A stretch of DNA of 57,220 nt from Flavobacteriaceae bacterium UBA1115 (lineage in GTDB: Bacteria > Bacteroidota > Bacteroidia > Flavobacteriales > Flavobacteriaceae). Location of the stretch: positions 1 through 57,220 of the forward strand of contig DCBE01000019.1 in NCBI GenBank assembly GCA_002313325.1. The letters are read 5' to 3'. The notes beneath the pieces were generated by a model. The model searched no databases. It saw nothing but the letters and a program-made list of their open reading frames with translations, and was not told where the DNA came from. Made by a program: the position numbers and the translations under genes. Positions 40,414 to 50,400 of this stretch are shown here, in pieces (position 1 is the first letter of the stretch; every line of letters begins with the position of its first letter).

Positions 40414-41121
40414 TTAAAGATTTACCAATGTTCCAATGGACTCGCCCATAACTACTTTTTTGAGGTTCCCCGGTTTGTTCATGTCAAAAACAACAATGGG
40501 CAACTCGTTTTCATGACTGAGGGTAAAGGCAGTGGAGTCCATAACCTTTAATCCCTTGCTTAGCACGTCTTTAAAGGAAATGTTGTCAAATTTTTCAGCG
40601 GACTTATCTTTTTCTGGATCTGCCGTATAGATACCATCCACACGGGTTCCTTTTAGGATTACGTCGGCATTTACTTCAATGGCACGCAATACAGCTGCCG
40701 AATCCGTCGTAAAAAATGGATTTCCAGTACCTCCACCAAAGATGACCACACGTCCTTTTTCGAGGTGGCGTACGGCTCTCCGTTTGATATAGGGTTCTGC
40801 TATTGCTTCAATTTTGATGGCGGTTTGTAGTCGGGTGGGTACTTCTGCATCTTCGAGAGCACTTTGCAATGCCATACCGTTGATACAGGTTGCTAACATG
40901 CCCATATAATCGCCTTGCACCCGATCCATACCATTACTAGCAGCTGAAACGCCCCTGAATATGTTTCCTCCTCCAATGACAATAGCAACTTCTACGCCTA
41001 GCGTAACAATCTCTTTGATGTCTTGGGCATATTCACTTAAGCGTTTTGGGTCAATGCCGTGGGTGCGGTCTCCCATGAGCGACTCGCCGCTAAGCTTTAA
41101 AAGTATTCGTTTGTATGGCAT
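40414..41121 (-). CDS. pyrH: UMP kinase
   Basis: A 235-residue amino-acid-kinase-fold UMP kinase. Motifs are LKLSGESLMG at 8, VIGGGNIFRG near residue 50, the MLATCINGMALQSALE segment, GGGTGNPFFTTDSAA near residue 130 and VDGIYTADP near residue 160. It makes UDP for pyrimidine nucleotide synthesis. It has its own -7 element upstream, so pyrH-frr can be expressed apart from tsf. Confidence 0.95.
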   Translation of the reverse strand: MPYKRILLKLSGESLMGDRTHGIDPKRLSEYAQDIKEIVTLGVEVAIVIGGGNIFRGVSAASNGMDRVQGDYMGMLATCINGMALQSALEDAEVPTRLQTAIKIEAIAEPYIKRRAVRHLEKGRVVIFGGGTGNPFFTTDSAAVLRAIEVNADVILKGTRVDGIYTADPEKDKSAEKFDNISFKDVLSKGLKVMDSTAFTLSHENELPIVVFDMNKPGNLKKVVMGESIGTLVNL

Positions 41122-41135
41122 GGAGTGTATTTATG

Positions 41136-41143
41136 CAAATATA
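41136..41143 (-). promoter_or_regulatory. -7 element TATATTTG for pyrH-frr
   Basis: On the minus strand TATATTTG is followed after 14 bases by the pyrH ATG at 41121. It lies downstream of the terminator-like hairpin after tsf, which supports a separate transcript. The -33 region is unclear. Confidence 0.55.
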
Positions 41144-41180
41144 AGAAGTTCAATGGTATAGATTCCTCCATAAAACAAAA

Positions 41181-41207
41181 ACAAAAAAAGACACCCGTTT
41201 TGGAGGT
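41181..41207 (-). terminator. Likely rho-independent terminator after tsf
   Basis: On the minus strand ACCTCC and GGGTGT can pair around an AAAAC loop (five of six positions, one mismatch), followed by C and a run of seven T. It lies about 30 bases after the tsf stop and before the pyrH promoter. Confidence 0.55.
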
Positions 41208-41235
41208 TTTATTTGTTTTTAACAAAGGTTTAGGA

Positions 41236-42063
41236 CTAGCCTAGCGCCAGTCGCTTAAATCCTGTTATGATAAGATCAGCATGAACCGAGCTTACATAAG
41301 CCGAAACACTTTGTTTGCTGTCTTTGATATAGATTTGATTAACCAGCGTATTGTCTTTGAAGAAACGCTTGATTTTTCCTTTAGCAATATTATCGAGCAT
41401 GGCTTCGGGCTTGCCTTCTTTACGCAGTTGATCTTTAGCAATTTCAATTTCCTTTTCGATTACTGCAGCATCAACGCCATCTTCGTTAAGTGCGATTGGA
41501 TTCATCGCAGCAGCTTGCATGGCGACATTCTTGGCAGCTTCTGCAGCACCTTCCACCGCAGTAGAAAGACTAACGAGCGTGGCAATCTTATTTCCTGTGT
41601 GGATGTACGACCCTACAAAAGGCGCCTCCAAGCGTTCAAAACTACCAATTTCGATTTTTTCACCAATAACACCCGTTTGTTCCGTTAGCTTGTCGGCAAC
41701 GCTAAGGTCTCCCTCAAAGGTGGTTGCTAAAAAGGCATCTTTCGTCTCGTGCTCCAGTGCAATATCCGCCAGCTTATTGGCGAATTCTAGATAACTGTCG
41801 TTTTTGGCTACAAAGTCGGTTTCGCAATTGATCGACACGACAACACCTGCGGTTGCATCGCCGTTCACACGTGCGATTACAGCTCCTTCAGAGGAATCAC
41901 GGTCGGCGCGGTTAGCAGCAACCTTTTGTCCTTTTTTACGTAGTAACTCAATGGCGGATTCAAAGTCACCACCAGCTTCTACAAGTGCTTTTTTACAGTC
42001 CATCATACCTGCACCAGTGCTTTTGCGCAGTTTGTTTACTTCAGCAGCAGTAATTTTTGACAT
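41236..42063 (-). CDS. tsf: Translation elongation factor Ts
   Basis: A 275-residue EF-Ts. The N-terminal UBA-like domain has LRKSTGAGMMDCKKALVEAGGD, followed by the coiled AIELLRKKGQKVAANRADR segment and the core starting at EGAVIARVNGD. It exchanges GDP for GTP on EF-Tu. It follows rpsB by 12 bases, as in most bacteria. Confidence 0.95.
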   Translation of the reverse strand: MSKITAAEVNKLRKSTGAGMMDCKKALVEAGGDFESAIELLRKKGQKVAANRADRDSSEGAVIARVNGDATAGVVVSINCETDFVAKNDSYLEFANKLADIALEHETKDAFLATTFEGDLSVADKLTEQTGVIGEKIEIGSFERLEAPFVGSYIHTGNKIATLVSLSTAVEGAAEAAKNVAMQAAAMNPIALNEDGVDAAVIEKEIEIAKDQLRKEGKPEAMLDNIAKGKIKRFFKDNTLVNQIYIKDSKQSVSAYVSSVHADLIITGFKRLALG

Positions 42064-42075
42064 AGTGTATTTTAT

Positions 42076-43116
42076 TTAGTTGTCTTCATCTGTTGGTTCT
42101 TCCGTTTCTACTTCAGGTGTACTTGCTTTTTTTGCCTTGGGCGCAGCTTTCTTTTTTGTTTTGGCTGCTGTTTTCTTCACCTTTGGCGCAGCTTTCTTTT
42201 TTGCTTTGGTAGTTGGCTTTGATTTAGCAGGTTTATCTACTGAGGTAGGTTTATATGCCTTAGCAGACTCAGCTTCTTCAGCAGCAGCCTCGACAACTTC
42301 CGCAGCAGTAGCTTCGACAGCTTCCTCAGCAACCGCCTCGACAGCTTCTTTAGCTGCAGCTTCCACAGTTGCAGTTAGCGCAACAACTTCACCTTCAGTT
42401 GCAGCGGCTTCAGCATCTGCTTTGTCTTTTTGCCGTTCCTTTAGTCCTTTGGCAACAGCCTCGGTAACCAAAGTCATGATTTTTTCAATAGATTTAGACG
42501 CATCGTCATTGGCTGGAATCACATAGTCAACCTCGCGTGGGTCTGCGTTGGTGTCCACCATAGCGAAAATCGGGATGTTCAATTTTTGTGCTTCTTTAAC
42601 GGCAATTTGCTCACGACGGATATCTACCACAAAAAGCGCACCCGGCAAACGCGTCATGTCCGAGATAGAGCCTAAGTTCTTTTCTAGCTTGGCACGTAAG
42701 CGATCTACTTGTAGTTTCTCCTTTTTGGAAAGAGTTTCGAAAGTACCGTCAGCTTTCATCTTATCAATGGCTGCCATTTTTTTTACCGCCTTACGGATAG
42801 TAACAAAGTTGGTCAGCATACCACCAGGCCAGCGTTCAGTGATGTATGGCATGTTTACGTTAGCTACTTTTTCAGAAACGATATCCTTTGCCTGTTTTTT
42901 GGTTGCAACGAATAAGATTTTACGACCAGACGCAGCGATTTTTGACAAGGCCTCGTTGGCTTCTTCGATTTTAGCAACCGATTTGTATAGGTTTATGATG
43001 TGAATCCCGTTGCGCTCCATATAAATATACGGGGCCATGTTGGGGTTCCATTTGCGGGTAAGGTGACCAAAATGCACTCCGGCATCCAATAGGTCTTTGA
43101 CTTCTATTTTGGACAT
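42076..43116 (-). CDS. rpsB: 30S ribosomal protein S2 with long Ala/Glu- then Lys-rich C-terminal tail
   Basis: A 346-residue S2. The S2 core (about 1-231) is complete, from IEVKDLLDAGVHFGHLTRKW to MTLVTEAVAKGLKERQ. The remaining roughly 115 residues are low complexity. First comes an acidic Ala/Glu stretch likely to be helical. Next is a Lys/Ala/Pro stretch with repeated KKKAAPK units, like histone H1 tails. Last is an acidic end, PEVETEEPTDEDN. The frame is open 22 codons upstream, but the ATG at 43116 is the family start. A 19-bp direct DNA repeat at 42140-42158 and 42185-42203 encodes part of the basic block. The gene begins 140 bases after rpsI with no clear promoter. Confidence 0.93.
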   Translation of the reverse strand: MSKIEVKDLLDAGVHFGHLTRKWNPNMAPYIYMERNGIHIINLYKSVAKIEEANEALSKIAASGRKILFVATKKQAKDIVSEKVANVNMPYITERWPGGMLTNFVTIRKAVKKMAAIDKMKADGTFETLSKKEKLQVDRLRAKLEKNLGSISDMTRLPGALFVVDIRREQIAVKEAQKLNIPIFAMVDTNADPREVDYVIPANDDASKSIEKIMTLVTEAVAKGLKERQKDKADAEAAATEGEVVALTATVEAAAKEAVEAVAEEAVEATAAEVVEAAAEEAESAKAYKPTSVDKPAKSKPTTKAKKKAAPKVKKTAAKTKKKAAPKAKKASTPEVETEEPTDEDN

Positions 43117-43256
43117 TGTTGTTAATAGTTTACGTTCCCTGATTAGCAATATACAAGTGGCGATATTGTCGGCCTTGGACATTTAGATGCTAAACTAATG
43201 GCAACAAATTAATGGTATTTAAATGAACTTGATGTTGCGCTATCACAACTGTAAGG

Positions 43257-43643
43257 TTAACGTTTAGAGAATTGGAATTTTTTTCTTGCCTTCTTTTGAC
43301 CGAACTTTTTACGCTCCACCATTCTTGGGTCACGTGTAAGTAGTCCTTCTGGCTTTAATACCAAACGGTGCTCTTCGTCAATAGCACAAAGCGATCTTGA
43401 AATAGCAAGGCGTATGGCCTCAGCTTGTCCGTTAGGCCCACCCCCTACAACAGTTGCATTCAGGTTATACTGTCCAGCTGTTCCTGTGAGCGCAAAGGGT
43501 TGATTTACTTTATATTGTAATGTGGCAGGTGCAAAATACACGGCCAATGGCTTTTTGTTTATCGTAATTTCACCTTTACCTTCAAAGATGTAAACACGTG
43601 CAATGGCTGTTTTACGACGACCAATTTTGTGTATAGTTTCCAT
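43257..43643 (-). CDS. rpsI: 30S ribosomal protein S9
   Basis: A 128-residue S9. It begins METIHKIGRRKTAIARVYIFEGKG, has the VGGGPNGQAEAIRLAISRSL core, and ends with the conserved basic RKKFGQKKARKKFQFSKR tail that reaches the ribosomal P site. It starts one base after rplM and forms the usual L13-S9 pair. Confidence 0.96.
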   Translation of the reverse strand: METIHKIGRRKTAIARVYIFEGKGEITINKKPLAVYFAPATLQYKVNQPFALTGTAGQYNLNATVVGGGPNGQAEAIRLAISRSLCAIDEEHRLVLKPEGLLTRDPRMVERKKFGQKKARKKFQFSKR

Positions 43644-43644
43644 A

Positions 43645-44100
43645 TTAACTCAACTCGTTAATGTTTAATTTTTTTGGTTGTTGTCCGTCATGATCGTGCT
43701 CAGCACCTTCAACAACGTAAAGGTTTCGGAACAATTTAGCACCTAATTTGTTTTTTGGAAGCATACCCTTAATGGCTTTTTCAACAATACGTGTAGGGTC
43801 TTTTTCAAATAATTCTGTGGCACTAAGCGAACGCTGACCACCAGGATAACCTGTGTAACGAATATATGACTTGTCGGTCCATTTGTTACCAGTTAATTTA
43901 ATTTTTTCTGCATTGATTACAATGACATTGTCTCCACAGTCAACATGCGAGGTGAAACTTGGCTTGTATTTGCCACGCAATAGCTTGGCCACTTTTGATG
44001 AAAAGCGACCTAGAATCTGGTCGGCAGCATCAACAACTACCCACTGTTTATCAGCGTTTTGCTTGTTGATAGATATGGTTTTATAACTTAATGAGTCCAC
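43645..44100 (-). CDS. rplM: 50S ribosomal protein L13
   Basis: A 151-residue L13. Family blocks are WVVVDAADQILGRFSSKVAKLLRGK, FTSHVDCGDNVIVINAEKI, YIRYTGYPGGQRS and RIVEKAIKGMLPKNKLG. The start codon is GTG at 44100; no ATG is available that keeps the conserved MDSLSYKT start. It heads the ribosomal cluster rplM-rpsI-rpsB-tsf behind a good promoter and a leader of about 50 bases. Confidence 0.95.
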   Translation of the reverse strand: MDSLSYKTISINKQNADKQWVVVDAADQILGRFSSKVAKLLRGKYKPSFTSHVDCGDNVIVINAEKIKLTGNKWTDKSYIRYTGYPGGQRSLSATELFEKDPTRIVEKAIKGMLPKNKLGAKLFRNLYVVEGAEHDHDGQQPKKLNINELS

Positions 44101-44156
44101 TAAATACGTCTTTGCTCGTTAGCGCCATGCAGGATTTTCCTCCGTTTGGCGGGCTG

Positions 44157-44187
44157 CAAATGTACAAACTATCCCCAATAATGCAAA
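44157..44187 (-). promoter_or_regulatory. Promoter TTTG-N19-TACATTTG for the rplM operon
   Basis: On the minus strand TTTG (44187-44184), a 19-base spacer and TACATTTG (44164-44157) match the Bacteroidota consensus fully. It is the best promoter in the window, as expected for ribosomal genes. Transcription would start near 44152. Confidence 0.75.
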
Positions 44188-44214
44188 CGCTATTTTTGGA
44201 TTTGTTTAAATGGC

Positions 44215-47016
44215 CTAATGTGCCTCCAGCCAGTTGTCTCCAATGCCCATATCAACCGTGAGTGGAACTTGTAGAGAATAAGCCGCTTCCATTTCGATTT
44301 TTACGAGTTGCCTCAATGCATCTAATTCCGACTTTGGGCATTCAAAAACCAATTCGTCATGGACTTGTAGTAGCATTTGTGCCTTAAAGTTTTCTTGTTG
44401 CATCTTGTCGTATATGCTAAGCATGGCAAGCTTGATGATATCCGCAGCACTTCCTTGGATGGGTGCATTGATTGCATTGCGCTCGGCGGCACTTCGCACA
44501 ATGGCATTGCGCGAATTGATGTCTTTCAAATAACGACGCCTGCCTAATAACGTAGCCACATAGCCGTGCTCACGTGCAAAGTCCACTTGTTGGCCCATAT
44601 AGGCTTTTAACTTTGGATAGCTTTCGTAATAGGCATCAATGAGCGCCTTGGAGTCCTTGCGACTAAGTGTTGTTTGATTACTAAGCCCAAAAGCCGATAC
44701 GCCATATATTATACCAAAATTGACCGTTTTGGCTTGACTTCTCTGTTCGCGGCTTACTTCTGCGAGTGGCACACCAAACACCTTGGCAGCCGTGGCAGCG
44801 TGAATGTCTTCGTTGTTGTTAAATGCCGCTAGCATACTGGGATCTTCACTCAGCGAGGCAATGATGCGCAATTCAATTTGTGAATAATCTGCAGCCATCA
44901 GCACATGCTCATCGTCTTTGGCCACAAAAGCCTTGCGCACCTGCCGACCTAGAGGCGTTCGAATGGGAATGTTTTGCAAATTGGGATGGTTGCTACTCAA
45001 GCGCCCTGTGACAGCAACAGCCTGATTATAAACCGTATGGACACGCTGGGTTTTTTCGTTTACGTCTTCTGGCAAAGCAGCTACGTAAGTGTTGTTGAGT
45101 TTTTGCAGGCTACGCCATTCCAAAATATCGGATACTATGGAATGATCTTTGGCAAGTGTAGATAGCACTTCTTCAGCTGTGGAATATTGTCCCGTTTTGG
45201 TTTTTTTAGGCTTGTCAACCAATTTAAGCTTATCGAATAAAATAGGCCCCAATTGCTTAGGCGATGCCAAATTAAAGGTCTCACCGGCTTGTTTAAAAAC
45301 ACGTTGCGCTAAGGCAGTAGCTTCTTGCTGTAAGACGTTGGACATTTCACTTAAATAAGGCACATCAATGCTTATGCCTGCTAACTCCATGGCGGCCAAC
45401 ACCCGAACCAAAGGCAGCTCTACCTTGTCTAGTAAAGCGCGTTGCTCGTTTTTACCAAGCTCCTTTTCGAAGTGCTCTTTTAGCTGCCAAGTAATGTCGG
45501 CGTCCTCGGCAGCGTATTCGGTTTGTTGGTCTATGGGCACATCGCGCATGGAACCTTGATTCTTCCCTTTTTTACCAATTAAATCTTTAATGGGTTTGGG
45601 GCGATACCCGAGATAGGTCTCTGCCAACACATCCATATTGTGACGCATATCTGGATTGATAATGTAGTGCGCGAGCATGGTATCAAATAATTTTCCCTTG
45701 ACCGAAATCCCGTGCTGCTGAATCACTTTGAGGTCATATTTGAGGTTTTGCCCTACTTTCTCAATGGCTTGATTCTCAAAAAAAGGCGTTAGGCTTTCAA
45801 GAATTGCTTTACGCGTTTCAGCATCTTCTGGAATAGGCACATAATATCCCGTGTGGGCTTGCCAGCTAAATGCGATGCCAACGAGCGATGCACTCACAGC
45901 GTCCAGTCCTGTGGTTTCCGTATCAAAGCATACACTTTTTTGTCGTAGCATGGTCTGCAACAACAGCTTACGCTCCAGTTCGGTTTGCACACATTGGTAG
46001 TGGTGTGGCACATTATCAAGTGATTTGAAAGTAGACAGGTTTTTAATTTGTCCACTGCCGGGTTGATTAAATAAATCAAAGGTGGCAGGAGCCGCTTTGG
46101 TCTCGGATTTGGTTACTTCAGGAGTGGCTTCGGCGGGCTTAAAAATTTTAATAAAAGTTTCGCCCAAACGTCTGAATTCCAATTCTTGAAACAGTTCACT
46201 GACAGTATACACATCAGGGTCTGATAGTTTATAATCGTTGGCATCAAACTGCACAGGCACGTCCAGCATAATACGGGCTAGTTTTTTAGACAACAGCCCA
46301 AGCTCTTTATTGGCTTCGATCTTTTTTTTCATTTTGCCTTTAAGATCAGCTGTATTGGCCAGCAACTCTTCCATGCTGCCGTATTGCGCAAGAAATTTTT
46401 TGGCGGTTTTATCACCAACACCAGGAAGCCCAGGAATATTGTCAACGGCATCGCCCATCATACCCAAATAATCAATGACTTGTTCGGGGTGTGTTATTTC
46501 AAATTTTTTTTGTACCTCGGGGACGCCCCAAATTTCGATGCCATTGCCCATGCGCGCAGGGCGATACATGAATATATTTTCGGACACCAACTGGGCAAAG
46601 TCCTTGTCTGGCGTGACCATAAATACCTCAAAAGATTCTTTTTCTGCTTGCTTGGCTAGCGTACCTATTATGTCATCGGCTTCAAATCCTTCAAGCTCAA
46701 TGATGGGAATGTTCAGGGCTTTGAGTAGTTGTTGTATATAGGGAACAGCAATCTTAATGGCCTCTGGCGTTTCTGATCGATTGGATTTATACTCAGAAAA
46801 AATATCGTTTCTAAATTTTGATCCTCCTTTATCAAATGCAACGGCCAGATGATCGGGGCGTTCTTTTTTGATTACATCAAAAAGGGAATTGGTAAAGCCC
46901 AATATGGCACTCGTGTCCATACCTTTGGAATTGATTCTGGGGTTTTTGATAAAAGCGTAATAACCACGGAAAATTAAAGCATAGGCATCTAAAAGGAAAA
47001 GGCGGTTTTTGGACAT
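44215..47016 (-). CDS. polA: DNA polymerase I
   Basis: A 933-residue PolA with all three domains. The 5'-3' exonuclease is at about 1-290 (DAYALIFRGYYAF; FEADDIIGTLA; GDAVDNIPGLPGVG). The 3'-5' exonuclease is at about 340-530, with the metal-binding DTETTGLD intact and YAAEDADITW near its end. The polymerase domain is at about 560-933, with motif A DYSQIELRI, the finger helix RSQAKTVNFGIIYG, and motif C VHDELVFE. It fills gaps in repair and removes RNA primers. It is divergent from the thioredoxin-like gene. Confidence 0.95.
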   Translation of the reverse strand: MSKNRLFLLDAYALIFRGYYAFIKNPRINSKGMDTSAILGFTNSLFDVIKKERPDHLAVAFDKGGSKFRNDIFSEYKSNRSETPEAIKIAVPYIQQLLKALNIPIIELEGFEADDIIGTLAKQAEKESFEVFMVTPDKDFAQLVSENIFMYRPARMGNGIEIWGVPEVQKKFEITHPEQVIDYLGMMGDAVDNIPGLPGVGDKTAKKFLAQYGSMEELLANTADLKGKMKKKIEANKELGLLSKKLARIMLDVPVQFDANDYKLSDPDVYTVSELFQELEFRRLGETFIKIFKPAEATPEVTKSETKAAPATFDLFNQPGSGQIKNLSTFKSLDNVPHHYQCVQTELERKLLLQTMLRQKSVCFDTETTGLDAVSASLVGIAFSWQAHTGYYVPIPEDAETRKAILESLTPFFENQAIEKVGQNLKYDLKVIQQHGISVKGKLFDTMLAHYIINPDMRHNMDVLAETYLGYRPKPIKDLIGKKGKNQGSMRDVPIDQQTEYAAEDADITWQLKEHFEKELGKNEQRALLDKVELPLVRVLAAMELAGISIDVPYLSEMSNVLQQEATALAQRVFKQAGETFNLASPKQLGPILFDKLKLVDKPKKTKTGQYSTAEEVLSTLAKDHSIVSDILEWRSLQKLNNTYVAALPEDVNEKTQRVHTVYNQAVAVTGRLSSNHPNLQNIPIRTPLGRQVRKAFVAKDDEHVLMAADYSQIELRIIASLSEDPSMLAAFNNNEDIHAATAAKVFGVPLAEVSREQRSQAKTVNFGIIYGVSAFGLSNQTTLSRKDSKALIDAYYESYPKLKAYMGQQVDFAREHGYVATLLGRRRYLKDINSRNAIVRSAAERNAINAPIQGSAADIIKLAMLSIYDKMQQENFKAQMLLQVHDELVFECPKSELDALRQLVKIEMEAAYSLQVPLTVDMGIGDNWLEAH

Positions 47017-47129
47017 AGTTGTTTTTAAGCTGTGTTAAAAATAGAACTTATAAGTCGAAAGGGAAAAAGGAATTTTTAATAATAAAACCTTCAGATAACG
47101 TTTATATTCTTTGAGTTGTGGAAAAAATG

Positions 47130-47137
47130 TATTTTTG
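47130..47137 (+). promoter_or_regulatory. -7 element TATTTTTG for the thioredoxin-like gene
   Basis: TATTTTTG fits TAnnTTTG and lies 19 bases before the ATG at 47157. A TTTG at 47110-47113 is only 16 bases away, shorter than usual. Confidence 0.45.
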
Positions 47138-47156
47138 AACAATCAAATAATCCATC

Positions 47157-47453
47157 ATGTCCAAGTTTGGAGAATTAATTGATGCTAATATTCCCCTTCT
47201 GTTGAGTTTTTATACCGACTGGAATGTCCCTTCTGTGCAAATGCATGCCGTGCTTCGGGATGTGGCAGCTGCCATGGGCGATAATGGGAAAGTAGTAAAA
47301 ATAGATGTTGACAAAAATCCCAAATTAGCCGAAGCCCTACGTGTCAAAGGACTACCTACGCTTATGATATACAAATCAGGAGAGATGGTTTGGCGCCAAA
47401 GCGGCGAACAAGATGCCAATACACTTATTAGTCTGATGAAAGATTTTGTCTAA
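47157..47453 (+). CDS. Thioredoxin-fold protein lacking both active-site cysteines
   Basis: A 98-residue thioredoxin-like protein. The fold is clear from LLLSFYTDW at 14-22, VVKIDVDKNPKLAEALRVKG, the cis-proline in LPTLMIYKSGE and the C-terminal helix. Where thioredoxins read W-C-G-P-C, this one reads W-N-V-P-S at 22-26, so both redox cysteines (Asn23, Ser26) are gone. No other cysteine is present. It cannot act as a disulfide reductase and may serve as a binding or chaperone protein. There is no signal peptide. Its stop overlaps the convergent DUF2723 gene by four bases. Confidence 0.87.
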   Translation: MSKFGELIDANIPLLLSFYTDWNVPSVQMHAVLRDVAAAMGDNGKVVKIDVDKNPKLAEALRVKGLPTLMIYKSGEMVWRQSGEQDANTLISLMKDFV

Positions 47454-50400
47454 TCCTGTTGATAAGGCGCAACAGCTTTTCTAAAGGCCTTATTGACTTC
47501 GGATACGAGCGCTAAATCTGAATCTACCATTTGATAGCTTTCAACCAATGATTGGTACCCACTAATTTCATAGGCGATGCTTTCCTTATAATATGCAAGC
47601 TCTTCATTTGGCACTTGACTAAATAGCGCAAGCCTGTTTTGATAGACTTGGGCAATGGCATCAAAAAGCAAACGCCCTGATGCTTCCATTTCTGCATCAA
47701 ACAATACAGTAACATATGGCGCCATAGGTGTGTAGTAATCATAGGCCGAATACAATGGCGCAAAACTCCCTGAACTTTCAATAAATCCTTGAATTAGAGT
47801 CTTTGCTACCTCAAAGTGTTCGGCGGCCACCGTCGCATCTACAACCGCACGATAGCGTTCCATATCTGTTAGTATGATTTCTGCATAAGCCCGTTGGTTG
47901 TCATCTCCAATGGAATTGTAATAGTTTAGTTTGTCAAGGTATTTGTCAGCAATTTTTTCAGCCAGAGTACCTGCCTTTTCATTGGCCTCAGCTTGGTAGT
48001 AAGCGGCAACGATTGGCGTTAACAGGCTGTAATACCCAAAATATTCCAATGGCATTTTTTCCATGGCTAAGTCCAAAATAGCTATCGCTTTTTCAGGCTT
48101 ATTTTCTTCGTTTAATTGTTCTGCCAGTCGGGTTAAGTTGCTTCTAAAAGAAATGCTGTTTTTACGTGTTTCTGGGTCGTGGTATATTTGGTCGCTGTCT
48201 GCATTTCCCCAATCCCATTTTTGGACAATGTCATACATTTTATCCGCATCAATGCGCCCCATTTGATAAGGATTGATGGGATTTTCGGTTGTTTTTATGG
48301 GTACCAACTTATAAACCAGCCCATCCAATTGTAAATAGTCTTTCATCCAGATGTATTCTTGATCCTCATAACTCCCCCCAGTATAATATATTGGACGTTT
48401 CCAATCGTTGTTATGTAAGATGTCTAGCATCATTAAACGGTTTTTGTATAAACCAGACTTAGGCAAGTCAATGTCGATATAATCCACAATTAAATCAGCA
48501 TCTTCTGGCTTTACCGCACCACTCATTAATACATTTTCTTTGTTTACGGGCACCCTAATTTTATTCGTTGGATAGTACACCATGTTAAGCGTTTGCTTTG
48601 GTATTCTAGCTAAATCTACTTCATATTGTTGCAGTAAATGCTTGTAGCGTGTACGTGGGTTGTCACTGGAAACCCAAGTCATAAAGTCTGCCAAATTCCA
48701 ACGCACACTGTCGTTTACCGCCTCAAACTTGACGTAATCACGTGTCCCGTAGGCATACTGTTTATGGCTCAGTTGAGACGGAATGGGATTACTTTCGTAA
48801 GTTTTGCGTTTTAACTGATCGATATACCAATCGGTCGCCAGCAGTTGCGTATTGATACTTCGCACATCGGTACGATACCCTTCAATTTCTTGTGCATACC
48901 AAATGGCAAAGGTATCGTTGTCTCCAATGGTAAAGATCATTGCGTCTTTGTCTTCGTCAATAGAATCCAAATAGGCTTTTGCCGTTGATTGTGCCGTATA
49001 TCGATTTGAACGGTCGTGGTCGTCACAGTTTTGATAGCCCATAAGCATAGGTACTGCCAATAAACAAAGCACAACACTCAAAGGAGCCGCCATTCGAGCT
49101 GAAACCACTTTTTTCAGGCTGTCGCCAAGGGCTACTACACCAATTCCAATGCACATGGCAAACACATAAAAAGAACCAACAAGTGCGTAGTCACGTTCGC
49201 GCGGTTCAAAGACACGTTCGTTTAGATATACCTTTAGCGCTAATCCTGTAAAGAGGAAAAATACCAGCAGCACCCAAAATTGTTTTTTATCTTGTTGATA
49301 TAAAAATAAAGCTCCCAGCAAGCCTAAGAACAAGGGCAGCATAAAGTAGGTATTGCGGCCTTTGTTGTTTTTTGCATCTTGGTAGAGATTGTTTTGTGGC
49401 CCTAGCCTGATGCTGTCCAGCCATGATATGCCGCTGATCCAATTGCCATTAAACGGGTCGAGTTCCCCTTTTTCATCATTTTGTTTGCCGGCAAAATTCC
49501 ACATAAAATAGCGGAAATACATATAATTTATTTGGAAGTCAAACAGATAAGTTAGGTTGTCTACTAAAGAAGGTTTTTCGATGTCAATATAGGTACCAAA
49601 GCGCTGTAAAAACTCGTGATACCCTTTTGCGTCAACTTCATTGTTGTTAACTCTTGAAATAAAGTCATTTATTAAATTAGTAAGCTTTTCTTGGTTTCGG
49701 TATTCGGGCTTGATGTCAAAATCAGGCGCGCCGTAATACGTGATGTAGTTTACCGCATTTCCGGAGCTCCACATCCGGGGTAGCAGTCCTGTGTGCTTGT
49801 TATTGGCATTGATGCGCGCATCTTTCCATGCATTGACGATTTCATATCGCCCTTTCTTTAGATCTTTTTCATATTTGGGCTTGTCGTCTCTGTAGGGGTC
49901 TTTTTCATCCTGGCCCGCATACATATCCGTATACATAGGCCCATAGAACAAATGGGTTTCGGGATATTGCTCAAGGTTGTAATAGGCCAACAATGCCCGC
50001 GCATCGGCCGGTGCGTTTTCGTTAATAACGGTATTTGCGTTGGCGCGAATGGGCAACATAATCCATGAGGAAAATCCGATGAGTATGAAGGCAATACACC
50101 AAAGCCCTGTGTTGAGCTGAACCCATTTTTTTTGCTGGGTGAAGCGCAAGCCCCAAAAGAAAAAAGCTATAATGGATAAACCGGCAATGATGGTTCCTGA
50201 ATTAAACGGCAATCCAAATGAATTGACAAAGAAAACCTCAGCATTTCCAAAATAGGCGAGCGTTAGCGGCAGCAGGAGTTTGAAAACAAACAGCAATACG
50301 GCAACGGAAACCACATTGGCAATTATAAAAGACTTCCAAGAAAAGGTATAGTTTCTAAAATAGTACAACATGCCAATGGCAGGTATTGTAAGTAGCCCCA

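Noticed and set aside
42080..42526. 148-codon open frame antisense to the rpsB tail
   Set aside because: It is an artefact of the Ala/Lys-rich S2 tail, giving Ser/Ala/Phe low-complexity sequence with no start context.
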